A stretch of 15,915 nt of DNA from an uncultured Eubacteriales bacterium. Lineage in GTDB: Bacteria; Bacillota; Clostridia; Peptostreptococcales; Anaerovoracaceae. Positions 8,908 to 14,572 of the stretch are shown here, in pieces; positions within the stretch are counted from its first letter, which is position 1, and each line of letters opens with the position of its first letter. The notes under the pieces were generated by a model, which was given only the letters and a program-made list of their open reading frames with translations, had not been told where the DNA came from and searched no databases. The DNA lies in assembly GCA_902796875.1 (NCBI GenBank), contig CADBQT010000152.1, positions 1-15,915 on the forward strand, given 5' to 3'. Position numbers and translations under genes: made by a program.

Positions 8908-8928
8908 TTACAGTAGTTATAGTAGTAG
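8908..8928 (+). promoter_or_regulatory. DnaA-trio array of the unwinding element
   Basis: Seven phased triplets run up to a G-rich block: three adjoining TAG triplets (8920-8928), TTA (8917-8919), another TAG (8914-8916), then CAG and TTA. The run points toward the DnaA box at 8942, as required for DnaA filament growth into the A/T-rich region at 8889-8907. Repeats of this form are the hallmark of the Bacillus-type origin unwinding module. Confidence 0.8.
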
Positions 8929-8941
8929 GGGCTGTGAAAAC

Positions 8942-8950
8942 GGTGGATAA
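8942..8950 (+). promoter_or_regulatory. DnaA box next to the trios
   Basis: GGTGGATAA matches TGTGGATAA at eight of nine positions. An abutting weaker site, TGTGAAAAC (8933-8941, six of nine), lies between it and the trios in the same orientation. The tandem pair adjoining a G-rich block resembles the two trio-proximal boxes of B. subtilis. Confidence 0.75.
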
Positions 8951-9005
8951 CCTCTCTTCCGCCTGAAAAAGCCCTTTTCTTTATTCAATTCATCCTGTGC
9001 ATTTC

Positions 9006-9047
9006 CGAAGAAAATTATTCACATCGGCTGTGGATGATATTTCTTCG
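9006..9047. repeat. Nested inverted repeat enclosing two DnaA boxes
   Basis: Perfect 8-bp arms CGAAGAAA (9006-9013) and TTTCTTCG (9040-9047) flank two oppositely oriented DnaA boxes. These are TTATTCACA (9015-9023) and TGTGGATGA (9029-9037), each eight of nine to consensus, separated by five bases. The element starts six bases after the dnaA stop. No T-run follows on the dnaA transcript side, so it does not look like an ordinary terminator. Confidence 0.75.
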
Positions 9048-9053
9048 AATTAT

Positions 9054-10430
9054 TTACTGAAGGCTCTCCTGGATGGAGTGGACTTCTTCAGCAAAAAATG
9101 AGCTGGTTTTCATCTCTTCCGCTACCTTGTTGCAGGCATGAAGGACGGTGGTATGGTCTTTGCCTCCAAAGGACTGGCCGATCTGAGGAAGGGAAAGATC
9201 CGTCATCTCCCGGCACAGATACATGGCGATCTGCCGGGGACGGGCATATTCCCTGTTTCTCTTTTTGGAGTCCATATCCGCCAGTTTGATCCCGTATTTC
9301 TTACAGACTGCAGTCTTGATGGTCTCACAGGTAATGGTGGAATCCCGTGAATCGAAGATGTCCGTAAGTTTGCTTTTTGCAAAGGCAACGGTGATCTTGG
9401 GTTTATCCTTATCGACAGCGGAAAAGCTGATGACTCTCGTCAGGGCGCTTTCCATCTCTCTTACATTGAACTTGACTTTTTCTGCGATCAGATCGATGAC
9501 CTGGAGAAAATCATCGTCCAGGTTCTGTCCTTCTTCTTCTGCCTTATGCCGCAGAATAGCCACTCGGGTCTCAAAATCCGGCGGCTGGATATCGGCCAGG
9601 ATATCCGACTGGAAACGGGAACGAAGACGATCATCCAGAAGAGTAAGTTTGGAAGGCTGACGGTCACTGGAGATGACGATCTGTTTCTGCTGATTATACA
9701 GCGTATTAAAGGTATGGAAAAACTCCAGCTGAGTAGCGTCCTTACCTTCGATGAACTGGATATCGTCGATGAGAAGAACATCCACGGTCCGGTATTTTTC
9801 TTTGAATGAATTAAGTTTGCTGTTTCGGTTGGTCGGATCATTCAGCGCTGCGATCAGCTCTGTAGTGAACATTTCCGAAGAAACGTAAAGCACCTTTTTG
9901 GAAGGATACTTCTGAAGGATGAAATTGCCGATGGCATGCATCAGATGGGTCTTACCAAGACCCGATCCACCATAAATGAACAGCGGGTTATAGGTATCCG
10001 CAGGGGATTCTGCCACCGCCAGGCTGATGGCGTGAGCATAGTTGTTGTTGGATCCGACGATGAAATTATCGAAGGTGTACCGGGGATTGAGATAGTATTC
10101 CTCCCGGAATGAGTCCTCCGGCGTAGGTTTTAAAATGGTCTTCTTTTCCCGGATGTTCTTGATCTCTTCATCCGATTTATGAGAGATGATGACCCGGTAT
10201 TTCCGGTCGAATACGGAAGCCACCGCGTTTTCGATCTCCGTCAGATACCGCTGGCGGATCAGGTTGGCCTTAAAGCTTTCCGTGCACGCCAATGAAAATG
10301 TCCCCTGCTCGTCATCCTTTTCCAAGGGTTTCAAGGGGGAAATCCAGGTACGGTAACTGACATCCGTGATCATTCCTTTGATCACATTCAAAGTTTCATC
10401 CCATTTTGCCTGATCAATAGGTTCTCTCAT
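9054..10430 (-). CDS. dnaA: Chromosomal replication initiator protein DnaA
   Basis: AAA+ ATPase that binds DnaA boxes at oriC, melts the origin and loads the helicase; it also acts as a transcription factor. The 458-residue product shows domain I (about 1-85, with WISPLKPL), a short variable linker, and an AAA+ domain starting at NPRYTFDNFIVG (115-126). Walker A is GGSGLGKT (154-161), Walker B is LLIDD (219-223) and the box VII region is RLRSRF (268-273). Domain IV carries RPRQIAMYLCREMT (from about 398) and the DNA-contacting GGKDHTTVLHA (422-432). The frame is open 27 codons upstream. The ATG at 10430 is chosen for AAAGGA about ten bases before it and the canonical domain I start. Boxes upstream of its promoter suggest autoregulation. 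Confidence 0.98.
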   Translation of the reverse strand: MREPIDQAKWDETLNVIKGMITDVSYRTWISPLKPLEKDDEQGTFSLACTESFKANLIRQRYLTEIENAVASVFDRKYRVIISHKSDEEIKNIREKKTILKPTPEDSFREEYYLNPRYTFDNFIVGSNNNYAHAISLAVAESPADTYNPLFIYGGSGLGKTHLMHAIGNFILQKYPSKKVLYVSSEMFTTELIAALNDPTNRNSKLNSFKEKYRTVDVLLIDDIQFIEGKDATQLEFFHTFNTLYNQQKQIVISSDRQPSKLTLLDDRLRSRFQSDILADIQPPDFETRVAILRHKAEEEGQNLDDDFLQVIDLIAEKVKFNVREMESALTRVISFSAVDKDKPKITVAFAKSKLTDIFDSRDSTITCETIKTAVCKKYGIKLADMDSKKRNREYARPRQIAMYLCREMTDLSLPQIGQSFGGKDHTTVLHACNKVAEEMKTSSFFAEEVHSIQESLQ

Positions 10431-10463
10431 AAACACAACTTCCTTTGAAAAATGAACATCATC

Positions 10464-10472
10464 ATCATACCA
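10464..10472 (-). promoter_or_regulatory. Likely dnaA promoter, extended -10 element
   Basis: TGG-TATGAT on the minus strand (10472 down to 10464) is an extended -10 box with one mismatch. The -35 position (10487-10492) reads TTTTCT, a poor match. The predicted start near 10457 would give a leader of about 27 nt. A DnaA box at 10504-10512 lies about 12 bp upstream of the -35 position. Confidence 0.45.
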
Positions 10473-10558
10473 AAAAAGCCGGGATGAGAAAAGACAAAAA
10501 GAAATATCCACAGCGACCTGTTGAGGATTTTTTTAAATATTTCAGGCGCTGGAAGATG

Positions 10559-10579
10559 TTATCCACAACCAGTGGATAA
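10559..10579. repeat. Perfect inverted repeat formed by two DnaA boxes
   Basis: TTATCCAC (10559-10566) and GTGGATAA (10572-10579) are exact inverted copies around a 5-base centre AACCA. They form a head-to-head DnaA-box pair; a third, weaker box follows at the same 12-bp start-to-start step (10583). Confidence 0.85.
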
Positions 10580-10642
10580 TTTTGTGCATAGTTTCCACAA
10601 ATACAACGAGATATAGTGTTTGGGTCTTAAGAGAAAAATAAA

Positions 10643-10671
10643 TTGACACTGATTTTTCATATATATATAAT
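10643..10671 (+). promoter_or_regulatory. Consensus sigma-A promoter of rpmH
   Basis: TTGACA (10643-10648), a 17-bp spacer and TATAAT (10666-10671) match the vegetative consensus at all twelve positions. An alternating AT tract (about 10660-10669) runs into the -10 box. The predicted start near 10678 gives a leader of about 59 nt. It should be among the strongest promoters of the cell and drives rpmH and, by readthrough, rnpA onward. Confidence 0.92.
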
Positions 10672-10736
10672 GTATAGGCTAATGCGCATAAATTGAAATT
10701 GAGATTTATGGAAAAAAAGAAAGTGAGGAGCAGTCT

Positions 10737-10871
10737 ATGAAAATGACTTACCAGCCGAAGAAGCGGCAGAGAAAGAAGGAACACGGATTCCGGAAAAGAA
10801 TGAAAACAAAGAACGGCAGAAACGTCCTGAAGAGAAGACGTAAGAGAGGCAGAAAGGTACTGTCAGCATAG
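10737..10871 (+). CDS. rpmH: 50S ribosomal protein L34
   Basis: Small basic protein of the large ribosomal subunit that binds 23S rRNA. The 44 residues are the normal length and very rich in Lys and Arg. The family pattern is clear: [14 protein letters not shown] at the start, [13 protein letters not shown] (16-28), then [15 protein letters not shown] at the end. Position 3 is Met where many relatives have Arg. The ATG at 10737 follows GAGGAG at good spacing. The gene is first in the rightward cluster, directly behind a consensus promoter and beside the origin, so its dosage and transcription should both be high. A terminator hairpin begins one base after its stop codon. Confidence 0.98.
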   Translation: MKMTYQPKKRQRKKEHGFRKRMKTKNGRNVLKRRRKRGRKVLSA

Positions 10872-10894
10872 AGACCGCAAGTAGTGGTCTTTTT
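10872..10894 (+). terminator. Intrinsic terminator or attenuator between rpmH and rnpA
   Basis: AGACCGC (10872-10878) pairs with GTGGTCT (10884-10890), seven pairs including one G-U, around a 5-base loop AAGTA. The final T starts a run of five T. The hairpin begins immediately after the rpmH stop. The stem is short, so partial readthrough into rnpA is likely; no separate rnpA promoter is visible in the remaining 15 bp. Confidence 0.75.
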
Positions 10895-10909
10895 GTATGA
10901 AAAGGGAAA

Positions 10910-11260
10910 ATGCTGAAGAAGGAGATACTGAGAAGAAAGAGTGACTTTCAGAAGATCTACCGCAAAGGCAAATCGGTTGCCGACCGGTACGTCGTCCTTT
11001 TTTATCTCAGTAACGGATTAGCCTATAACAGAACAGCATTTCTGGCCAGTCGAAAAGTGGGAAACGCCGTCCAGCGAAACCGGGCCAAGCGCCTGATGAG
11101 AGAAAGCTGGAAGGAATTCGAGAGGGATGTCCCTCCCGGATACGATATCATCATCATCGCCAGAAATACCATCAACAATAGATCGTGCGGTGAGGTAAAA
11201 GCCTCCGTCGAAAAAGGACTTCGGCGACTCAAGCTCCTTTCCCGCACCGGGGAAAAATAA
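10910..11260 (+). CDS. rnpA: Ribonuclease P protein component
   Basis: Protein subunit of RNase P; with the catalytic RNA it removes 5' leaders from precursor tRNAs. The 116 residues carry the aromatic substrate cleft near [12 protein letters not shown] (11-22). The diagnostic basic RNR motif is [10 protein letters not shown] (56-65), followed by [11 protein letters not shown] (75-85). Length and basic character fit the family. The ATG at 10910 follows AAAGGG a few bases upstream. The gene lies 38 bp after rpmH, beyond the terminator hairpin, and one base before yidD. Confidence 0.97.
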   Translation: MLKKEILRRKSDFQKIYRKGKSVADRYVVLFYLSNGLAYNRTAFLASRKVGNAVQRNRAKRLMRESWKEFERDVPPGYDIIIIARNTINNRSCGEVKASVEKGLRRLKLLSRTGEK

Positions 11261-11261
11261 A

Positions 11262-11471
11262 ATGAAGTATGTTCTGATGGGAATCATTCGATTCTATCAA
11301 AAGTTCATATCCCCTCTGTTTCCGCCGACATGTCGGTTCTATCCCACCTGTTCTGTCTATTTTCTTCAGGCCCTGGAGAAGTATGGATTTTTTAAGGGAA
11401 GCTATCTGGGTATTCGAAGGCTGCTGAAATGCCACCCTTTCCACCCGGGTGGATACGACCCCTTAAAATAG
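11262..11471 (+). CDS. yidD: Membrane protein insertion efficiency factor YidD
   Basis: Small membrane-associated protein that assists YidC-dependent insertion; its molecular action is not well defined. The 69 residues contain the family signatures CRFYPTCS (24-31) and CHPFHPGG (57-64), with an amphipathic N-terminus ([20 protein letters not shown]) suited to membrane attachment. The ATG at 11262 lies one base after the rnpA stop with only a weak ribosome site, so translation is probably coupled to rnpA. The strong yidC ribosome site overlaps its stop codon. Confidence 0.95.
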   Translation: MKYVLMGIIRFYQKFISPLFPPTCRFYPTCSVYFLQALEKYGFFKGSYLGIRRLLKCHPFHPGGYDPLK

Positions 11472-11476
11472 GAGGA
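11470..11476 (+). promoter_or_regulatory. yidC ribosome binding site overlapping the yidD stop
   Basis: AGGAGGA includes the last two bases of the yidD TAG stop and lies four bases before the yidC ATG at 11481. Ribosomes ending yidD therefore sit on the yidC initiation site. Confidence 0.8.
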
Positions 11477-11480
11477 ATTT

Positions 11481-12221
11481 ATGTATACAGTTTTAGGGAT
11501 TATAGCGAAACCTCTCGGTTTGCTTCTCAACCTGCTGTATGGATTTGTTGGAAACTACGGAATCTCGATCATTATCTTTACCGTCATCGTAAAGCTCTGC
11601 CTGTACCCTCTGTACATCAAGCAGATCAAATCGACGACGCGTATGGCGGACCTGCAGCCCAAGATGCAGGAGATCCAGAACAAATACGCCAATGATCAGG
11701 AAACCATGAATATCAAGATGCAGGAGCTCTACAAGGAGGAGAAATTCAATCCTATGGGGGGCTGCCTTCCTATGCTCATTCAGATGCCGATCATCATGGG
11801 TCTCTTCGCGCTGCTGAGAAACCCCATGCGGTACATCCCGAATGGGAACAGCGACATGATATTCGCCTTCCACGAATCCTTTATGTGGATCAAAGACCTG
11901 AGCCAGCCTGACCCCTGGATCCTTCCCATCATCGCCGGCATCGCCACCTTCATTGCCTTTACCATGAACAGGGCTCTGCAGGACACGGGCGCATCGGCCA
12001 ACCAGATGGCAGGAATGATGAAGATGATGCAGTACGTCTTCCCCCTGATGATCCTTTGGATGGCAAGGTCATTCCCGTCGGGGCTGGCCCTTTACTGGGC
12101 GATCAGCCAGATCATCCAGATTTTCTTCAACATCCACATGTCCACCATCCGGAAGAAGATGAAGAGAGAATCGGAAGAGAGAAAGATCAGAGAGAAGCTG
12201 GAAAAGAAGCTGAATCAGTAG
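11481..12221 (+). CDS. yidC: Membrane protein insertase YidC/Oxa1 family
   Basis: Inserts proteins into the cytoplasmic membrane, alone or with SecYEG. The 246 residues form the short Gram-positive core with five predicted membrane segments: about 26-46, 94-114, 146-164, 183-196 and 200-219. A charged cytoplasmic hairpin lies between the first two (DLQPKMQEIQNKYANDQE). The groove's positive residue in the first segment is Lys38 (FTVIVKLCLYPL), where B. subtilis SpoIIIJ has Arg. KFNPMGGCLPMLIQMPI (88-104) is the family block. There is no lipobox cysteine at the N-terminus, so unlike SpoIIIJ it does not look lipid-anchored. The C-terminus is a basic helical tail (about 220-246), suited to ribosome contact. 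It lies between yidD and jag, the usual order. Confidence 0.96.
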   Translation: MYTVLGIIAKPLGLLLNLLYGFVGNYGISIIIFTVIVKLCLYPLYIKQIKSTTRMADLQPKMQEIQNKYANDQETMNIKMQELYKEEKFNPMGGCLPMLIQMPIIMGLFALLRNPMRYIPNGNSDMIFAFHESFMWIKDLSQPDPWILPIIAGIATFIAFTMNRALQDTGASANQMAGMMKMMQYVFPLMILWMARSFPSGLALYWAISQIIQIFFNIHMSTIRKKMKRESEERKIREKLEKKLNQ

Positions 12222-12233
12222 GGTTCGGCAATT

Positions 12234-12238
12234 GGAGG
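12234..12238 (+). promoter_or_regulatory. Ribosome binding site that decides the jag start
   Basis: GGAGG serves the ATG at 12250 at a spacing of 11 bases. An in-frame TTG at 12232 overlaps the site itself and so cannot use it. Confidence 0.7.
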
Positions 12239-12249
12239 ATATACGCAAG

Positions 12250-13131
12250 ATGAAATCTATGGAAAAATGGGGAGTTAGCGTAGAGGAGGCGCTGGATTAC
12301 GCGCTGAAAGAAATGAAGCTGACGGAAGACCAGGTCAAGGTCACCGTCATCGAAGAGCCTTCCCGTGGATTCTTCGGGATCGGATCCAAGCTGGCCAAGA
12401 TCAGAGTGGATGCCATCGACGATGGAGGATCCGCAAATGAAGCCGATGAGGCGCCCGCCGTGGAAAAGAAAAAGGAATGGGGCCCCGTGGATAAGCAGGA
12501 AGTCAGCGAAGAAGACCTGGGCGACAGAGACCGTGAAGAGAGAAAGCCCCGCCATCGTGACAGAAAAGGCGGAAGAGACCGGAACAGAGACCGGGGAAGA
12601 AACCGGGATCGGAAGGTCGAAGTGACGGAATACACCGCCGCCGAGAACATCGCTCTGGACGGCATCGATAAGGATTCCCTCACCGAAGTGGAGGAGCACG
12701 AAGCCCTCACCTTCCTCCGTGGGATCACGGATCGGATGGGTCTGACCCTGGACTTCAAGGTGTGCACCGGAGAGGATCTGGTCTACATCGAGATGAGCGG
12801 AGACGACGCCCGGACCATCATCGGCAAGAGAGGCCAGACCCTGGATGCGGTCCAGTACCTGACCAGCCTGGTGGTCAACAAGAACAAGGACAACTATATC
12901 AAGGTGGTCATGGACGCGGAGAATTACCGGTCCAAGAGACAGAAGACCCTGGAGCAGCTGGCCAACCGCCTGGCTGCAAAGGCAGTGAGGACCGGCAAGT
13001 TCGTCCGTCTGGAGCCCATGAACCCCTACGAGAGAAAGGTGATACACTCCACTCTCCAGCAGCACCCGGACGTGGATACCAGAAGCGAAGGAGAAGAGCC
13101 TTACCGGAGAGTCATCATCGAAAAGAAATAA
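12250..13131 (+). CDS. jag: RNA-binding protein Jag (KhpB/EloR type)
   Basis: Jag/KhpB proteins bind RNA with KhpA and affect cell elongation and division in several Bacillota. The 293 residues have a Jag-N domain (about 1-52, with VEEALDYALKEMKL and GFFGIGSK). A long charged linker (about 58-130) includes a run rich in Arg-Asp and Arg-Asn pairs at 93-123. A KH domain holds the GXXG loop in IIGKRGQT (190-197), and a C-terminal R3H domain has Arg262 and His266 in YERKVIHSTLQQHPD. The ATG at 12250 gives MKSMEKWGVSVEEA, matching relatives; a TTG at 12232 would overlap the ribosome site. It follows yidC by 28 bp and ends just before a strong terminator. Confidence 0.93.
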   Translation: MKSMEKWGVSVEEALDYALKEMKLTEDQVKVTVIEEPSRGFFGIGSKLAKIRVDAIDDGGSANEADEAPAVEKKKEWGPVDKQEVSEEDLGDRDREERKPRHRDRKGGRDRNRDRGRNRDRKVEVTEYTAAENIALDGIDKDSLTEVEEHEALTFLRGITDRMGLTLDFKVCTGEDLVYIEMSGDDARTIIGKRGQTLDAVQYLTSLVVNKNKDNYIKVVMDAENYRSKRQKTLEQLANRLAAKAVRTGKFVRLEPMNPYERKVIHSTLQQHPDVDTRSEGEEPYRRVIIEKK

Positions 13132-13142
13132 ACGATAACGAG

Positions 13143-13173
13143 AAGGTCCGCGGGTTTGCGGACCTTGTTTTTT
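13143..13173 (+). terminator. Strong intrinsic terminator after jag
   Basis: AAGGTCCGC (13143-13151) and GCGGACCTT (13158-13166) form a perfect 9-bp stem around GGGTTT, followed by G and six T (13168-13173). It begins 12 bases after the jag stop and ends 13 bases before the mnmE ATG. It is the strongest terminator seen in the window. Confidence 0.92.
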
Positions 13174-13186
13174 CACAGGAAAAGGC

Positions 13187-14560
13187 ATGGAAGACACGAT
13201 TGCAGCCATCGCCACCCCCTTCGGAGAAGGCGGGATCGGCATCATAAGGATCAGCGGAGAGCGGGCTCTTCCCGTTCTGGAAGAGATTTTCGAGGCGGCG
13301 TCCGACAAATCGGATGCCGAAAATCGCATGCTCTGCTACGGCAGGATCATCGACCGGAAGAAGGATCACGTCGTCGACGAATGTCTGGCGGTGTTCATGA
13401 AGGGACCGGCCACCTATACGGGAGAGGACGTGGCGGAGATCCACTGCCACGGCAGCATGATCTCCCTGCGAAATGCCCTGAGTCTGATCTATGAGAATGA
13501 CGTCCGTCCGGCGGAGCCGGGAGAATTCACCAAACGGGCGTTCTTAAGCGGGAGGCTGGATCTCTCTCAGGCGGAGGCGGTCATGGACGTGGTCAAGGCC
13601 AGGAGCGATCGGGGATTCGATGTGGCCATGAGCCAGCTTGGCGGGAGTCTTTCCCGTTCCATCGGAGATTTGAGGAGCCAGCTCATGGACGCCCTGGTGG
13701 ACATCACCGTCAACCTGGATTACCCGGACGAAGACATCGAAGAGATCACCTTGCATCAGCTTTCTGACCGTATATCGCCGGTAAGCGATGGGCTTGAGAA
13801 ACTCATTGCTTCCGCCGACACGGGCAGGATGATCCGGGAGGGCCTGGCGGTGACCATCTGCGGCCGGCCCAACGTGGGCAAGTCCTCCCTTCTCAACGCC
13901 CTGCTCAAGCAGGAGCGGGCCATCGTCACCGATATTCCCGGGACCACCCGGGACACCATCCAGGAATCCATGACCATTCGGGGGATTCCGGTGAACCTGA
14001 CGGACACGGCGGGGATCCACGACACCCGGGACGTGGTGGAACAGATGGGGATCCAGAGAAGCAAGGACGCCTTTAACCGGGCGGACCTGATCATCCTCAT
14101 CCTGGACGGCGGAGAGGATCTCACAGAAGAAGACCGTCAGCTTTTGGAACTTCTTCGCGACCGAAAGGCCCTCATCGTGATCAACAAAATGGATCAGGAC
14201 CTTCGCATCGGCCGGGAGGACATCATCCCCTATGCGGCGGATGAAGACATCCTTTTCACCTCCGCCCTTACGGGGGACGGGATCGATCGGATCGAAGACC
14301 GGATCGAGGACATGGTCTTTTCCGGGAAGGTGGTCCAGGAGACCAGCGAGATGGTGACCAACGTGCGCCATCTGGACCTTCTCCGAAAGGCAAAGGCGGA
14401 CCTGGACCAGGCCTACGATGCCGTGGCCCGGGGAGAGCCACTGGAGCTGGTGGAACTGGACGTGCGAAGCGCCTGGGATCATCTGGGTGAGATCATCGGA
14501 GATACCGCCTCTGCGGATATACTCGACGAAGTCTTTTCCCGGTTCTGTCTGGGAAAATAA
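13187..14560 (+). CDS. mnmE: tRNA uridine-34 modification GTPase MnmE
   Basis: With MnmG it installs the (carboxymethyl)aminomethyl group at C5 of wobble uridine 34, using a folate one-carbon unit. The 457 residues match the family. The N-terminal folate-binding domain starts DTIAAIATPFGEGGIGIIRISG (split: DTIAAIATPF, GEGGIGIIRISG). A helical domain follows, with an inserted Ras-like G domain. G1 is GRPNVGKS (226-233), G2 TTRD (253-256), G3 DTAG (273-276), G4 NKMD (333-336) and G5 TSA (358-360). The C-terminus is FCLGK with the conserved Cys454. The ATG at 13187 follows AGGAAAAGG. No promoter is obvious in the short space after the jag terminator. mnmG starts 12 bp downstream. Confidence 0.97.
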   Translation: MEDTIAAIATPFGEGGIGIIRISGERALPVLEEIFEAASDKSDAENRMLCYGRIIDRKKDHVVDECLAVFMKGPATYTGEDVAEIHCHGSMISLRNALSLIYENDVRPAEPGEFTKRAFLSGRLDLSQAEAVMDVVKARSDRGFDVAMSQLGGSLSRSIGDLRSQLMDALVDITVNLDYPDEDIEEITLHQLSDRISPVSDGLEKLIASADTGRMIREGLAVTICGRPNVGKSSLLNALLKQERAIVTDIPGTTRDTIQESMTIRGIPVNLTDTAGIHDTRDVVEQMGIQRSKDAFNRADLIILILDGGEDLTEEDRQLLELLRDRKALIVINKMDQDLRIGREDIIPYAADEDILFTSALTGDGIDRIEDRIEDMVFSGKVVQETSEMVTNVRHLDLLRKAKADLDQAYDAVARGEPLELVELDVRSAWDHLGEIIGDTASADILDEVFSRFCLGK

Positions 14561-14572
14561 AGGGAGCATTTT

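Larger units (their letters stand above)
8871..9053. other. oriC: oriC, dnaA-dnaN segment with unwinding element
   Basis: This non-coding gap is laid out as in Bacillus subtilis. Moving from the dnaA stop toward dnaN there is a head-to-head pair of DnaA boxes (9015-9037), another box (8942-8950) with a weaker neighbour (8933-8941), a G-rich block (8928-8932), DnaA-trios (8908-8928) and an A/T-rich stretch (about 8889-8907). This is the expected order for the basal unwinding system, in which DnaA is loaded from the boxes onto one strand through the trios. The site is predicted by sequence only. Confidence 0.85.
10431..10736. other. oriC: oriC, dnaA-rpmH segment with DnaA-box cluster
   Basis: The 306-bp divergent gap has no gene. 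DnaA-box-like 9-mers are at 10504-10512 (ATATCCACA, eight of nine), 10559-10567 (TTATCCACA, perfect) and 10571-10579 (AGTGGATAA, eight of nine). Weaker seven-of-nine sites lie at 10583-10591 and 10591-10599. An A/T-rich run (about 10527-10543) separates the first box from the rest. The remainder carries the dnaA and rpmH promoters and leaders. With the dnaA-dnaN segment this makes a two-part origin around dnaA, the Bacillus-type arrangement. I see no convincing DnaA-trio run here, so unwinding is more likely at the other segment. Confidence 0.85.

Noticed and set aside
8964..8978. GAAAA and TTTTC arms as a terminator between dnaA and dnaN
   Set aside because: Only five A-T-rich pairs around a short loop, no T-run of useful length on the dnaA side; too weak to call.
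10457..10468. Four CAT repeats before dnaA, possibly DnaA-trios
   Set aside because: Trios read TAG on the strand leading to the box; these read CAT or ATG, and there is no adjoining G-rich block. They overlap the dnaA -10 region instead.
10660..10669. Alternating AT tract as a separate repeat or the main unwinding site
   Set aside because: It is explained as the end of the rpmH promoter spacer and -10 box; the trio-bearing segment at 8889-8928 is a better unwinding candidate.
10510..10700. A short minus-strand open frame within the dnaA-rpmH gap
   Set aside because: It is A/T-rich, runs through the DnaA boxes and the rpmH promoter, and has no family resemblance.
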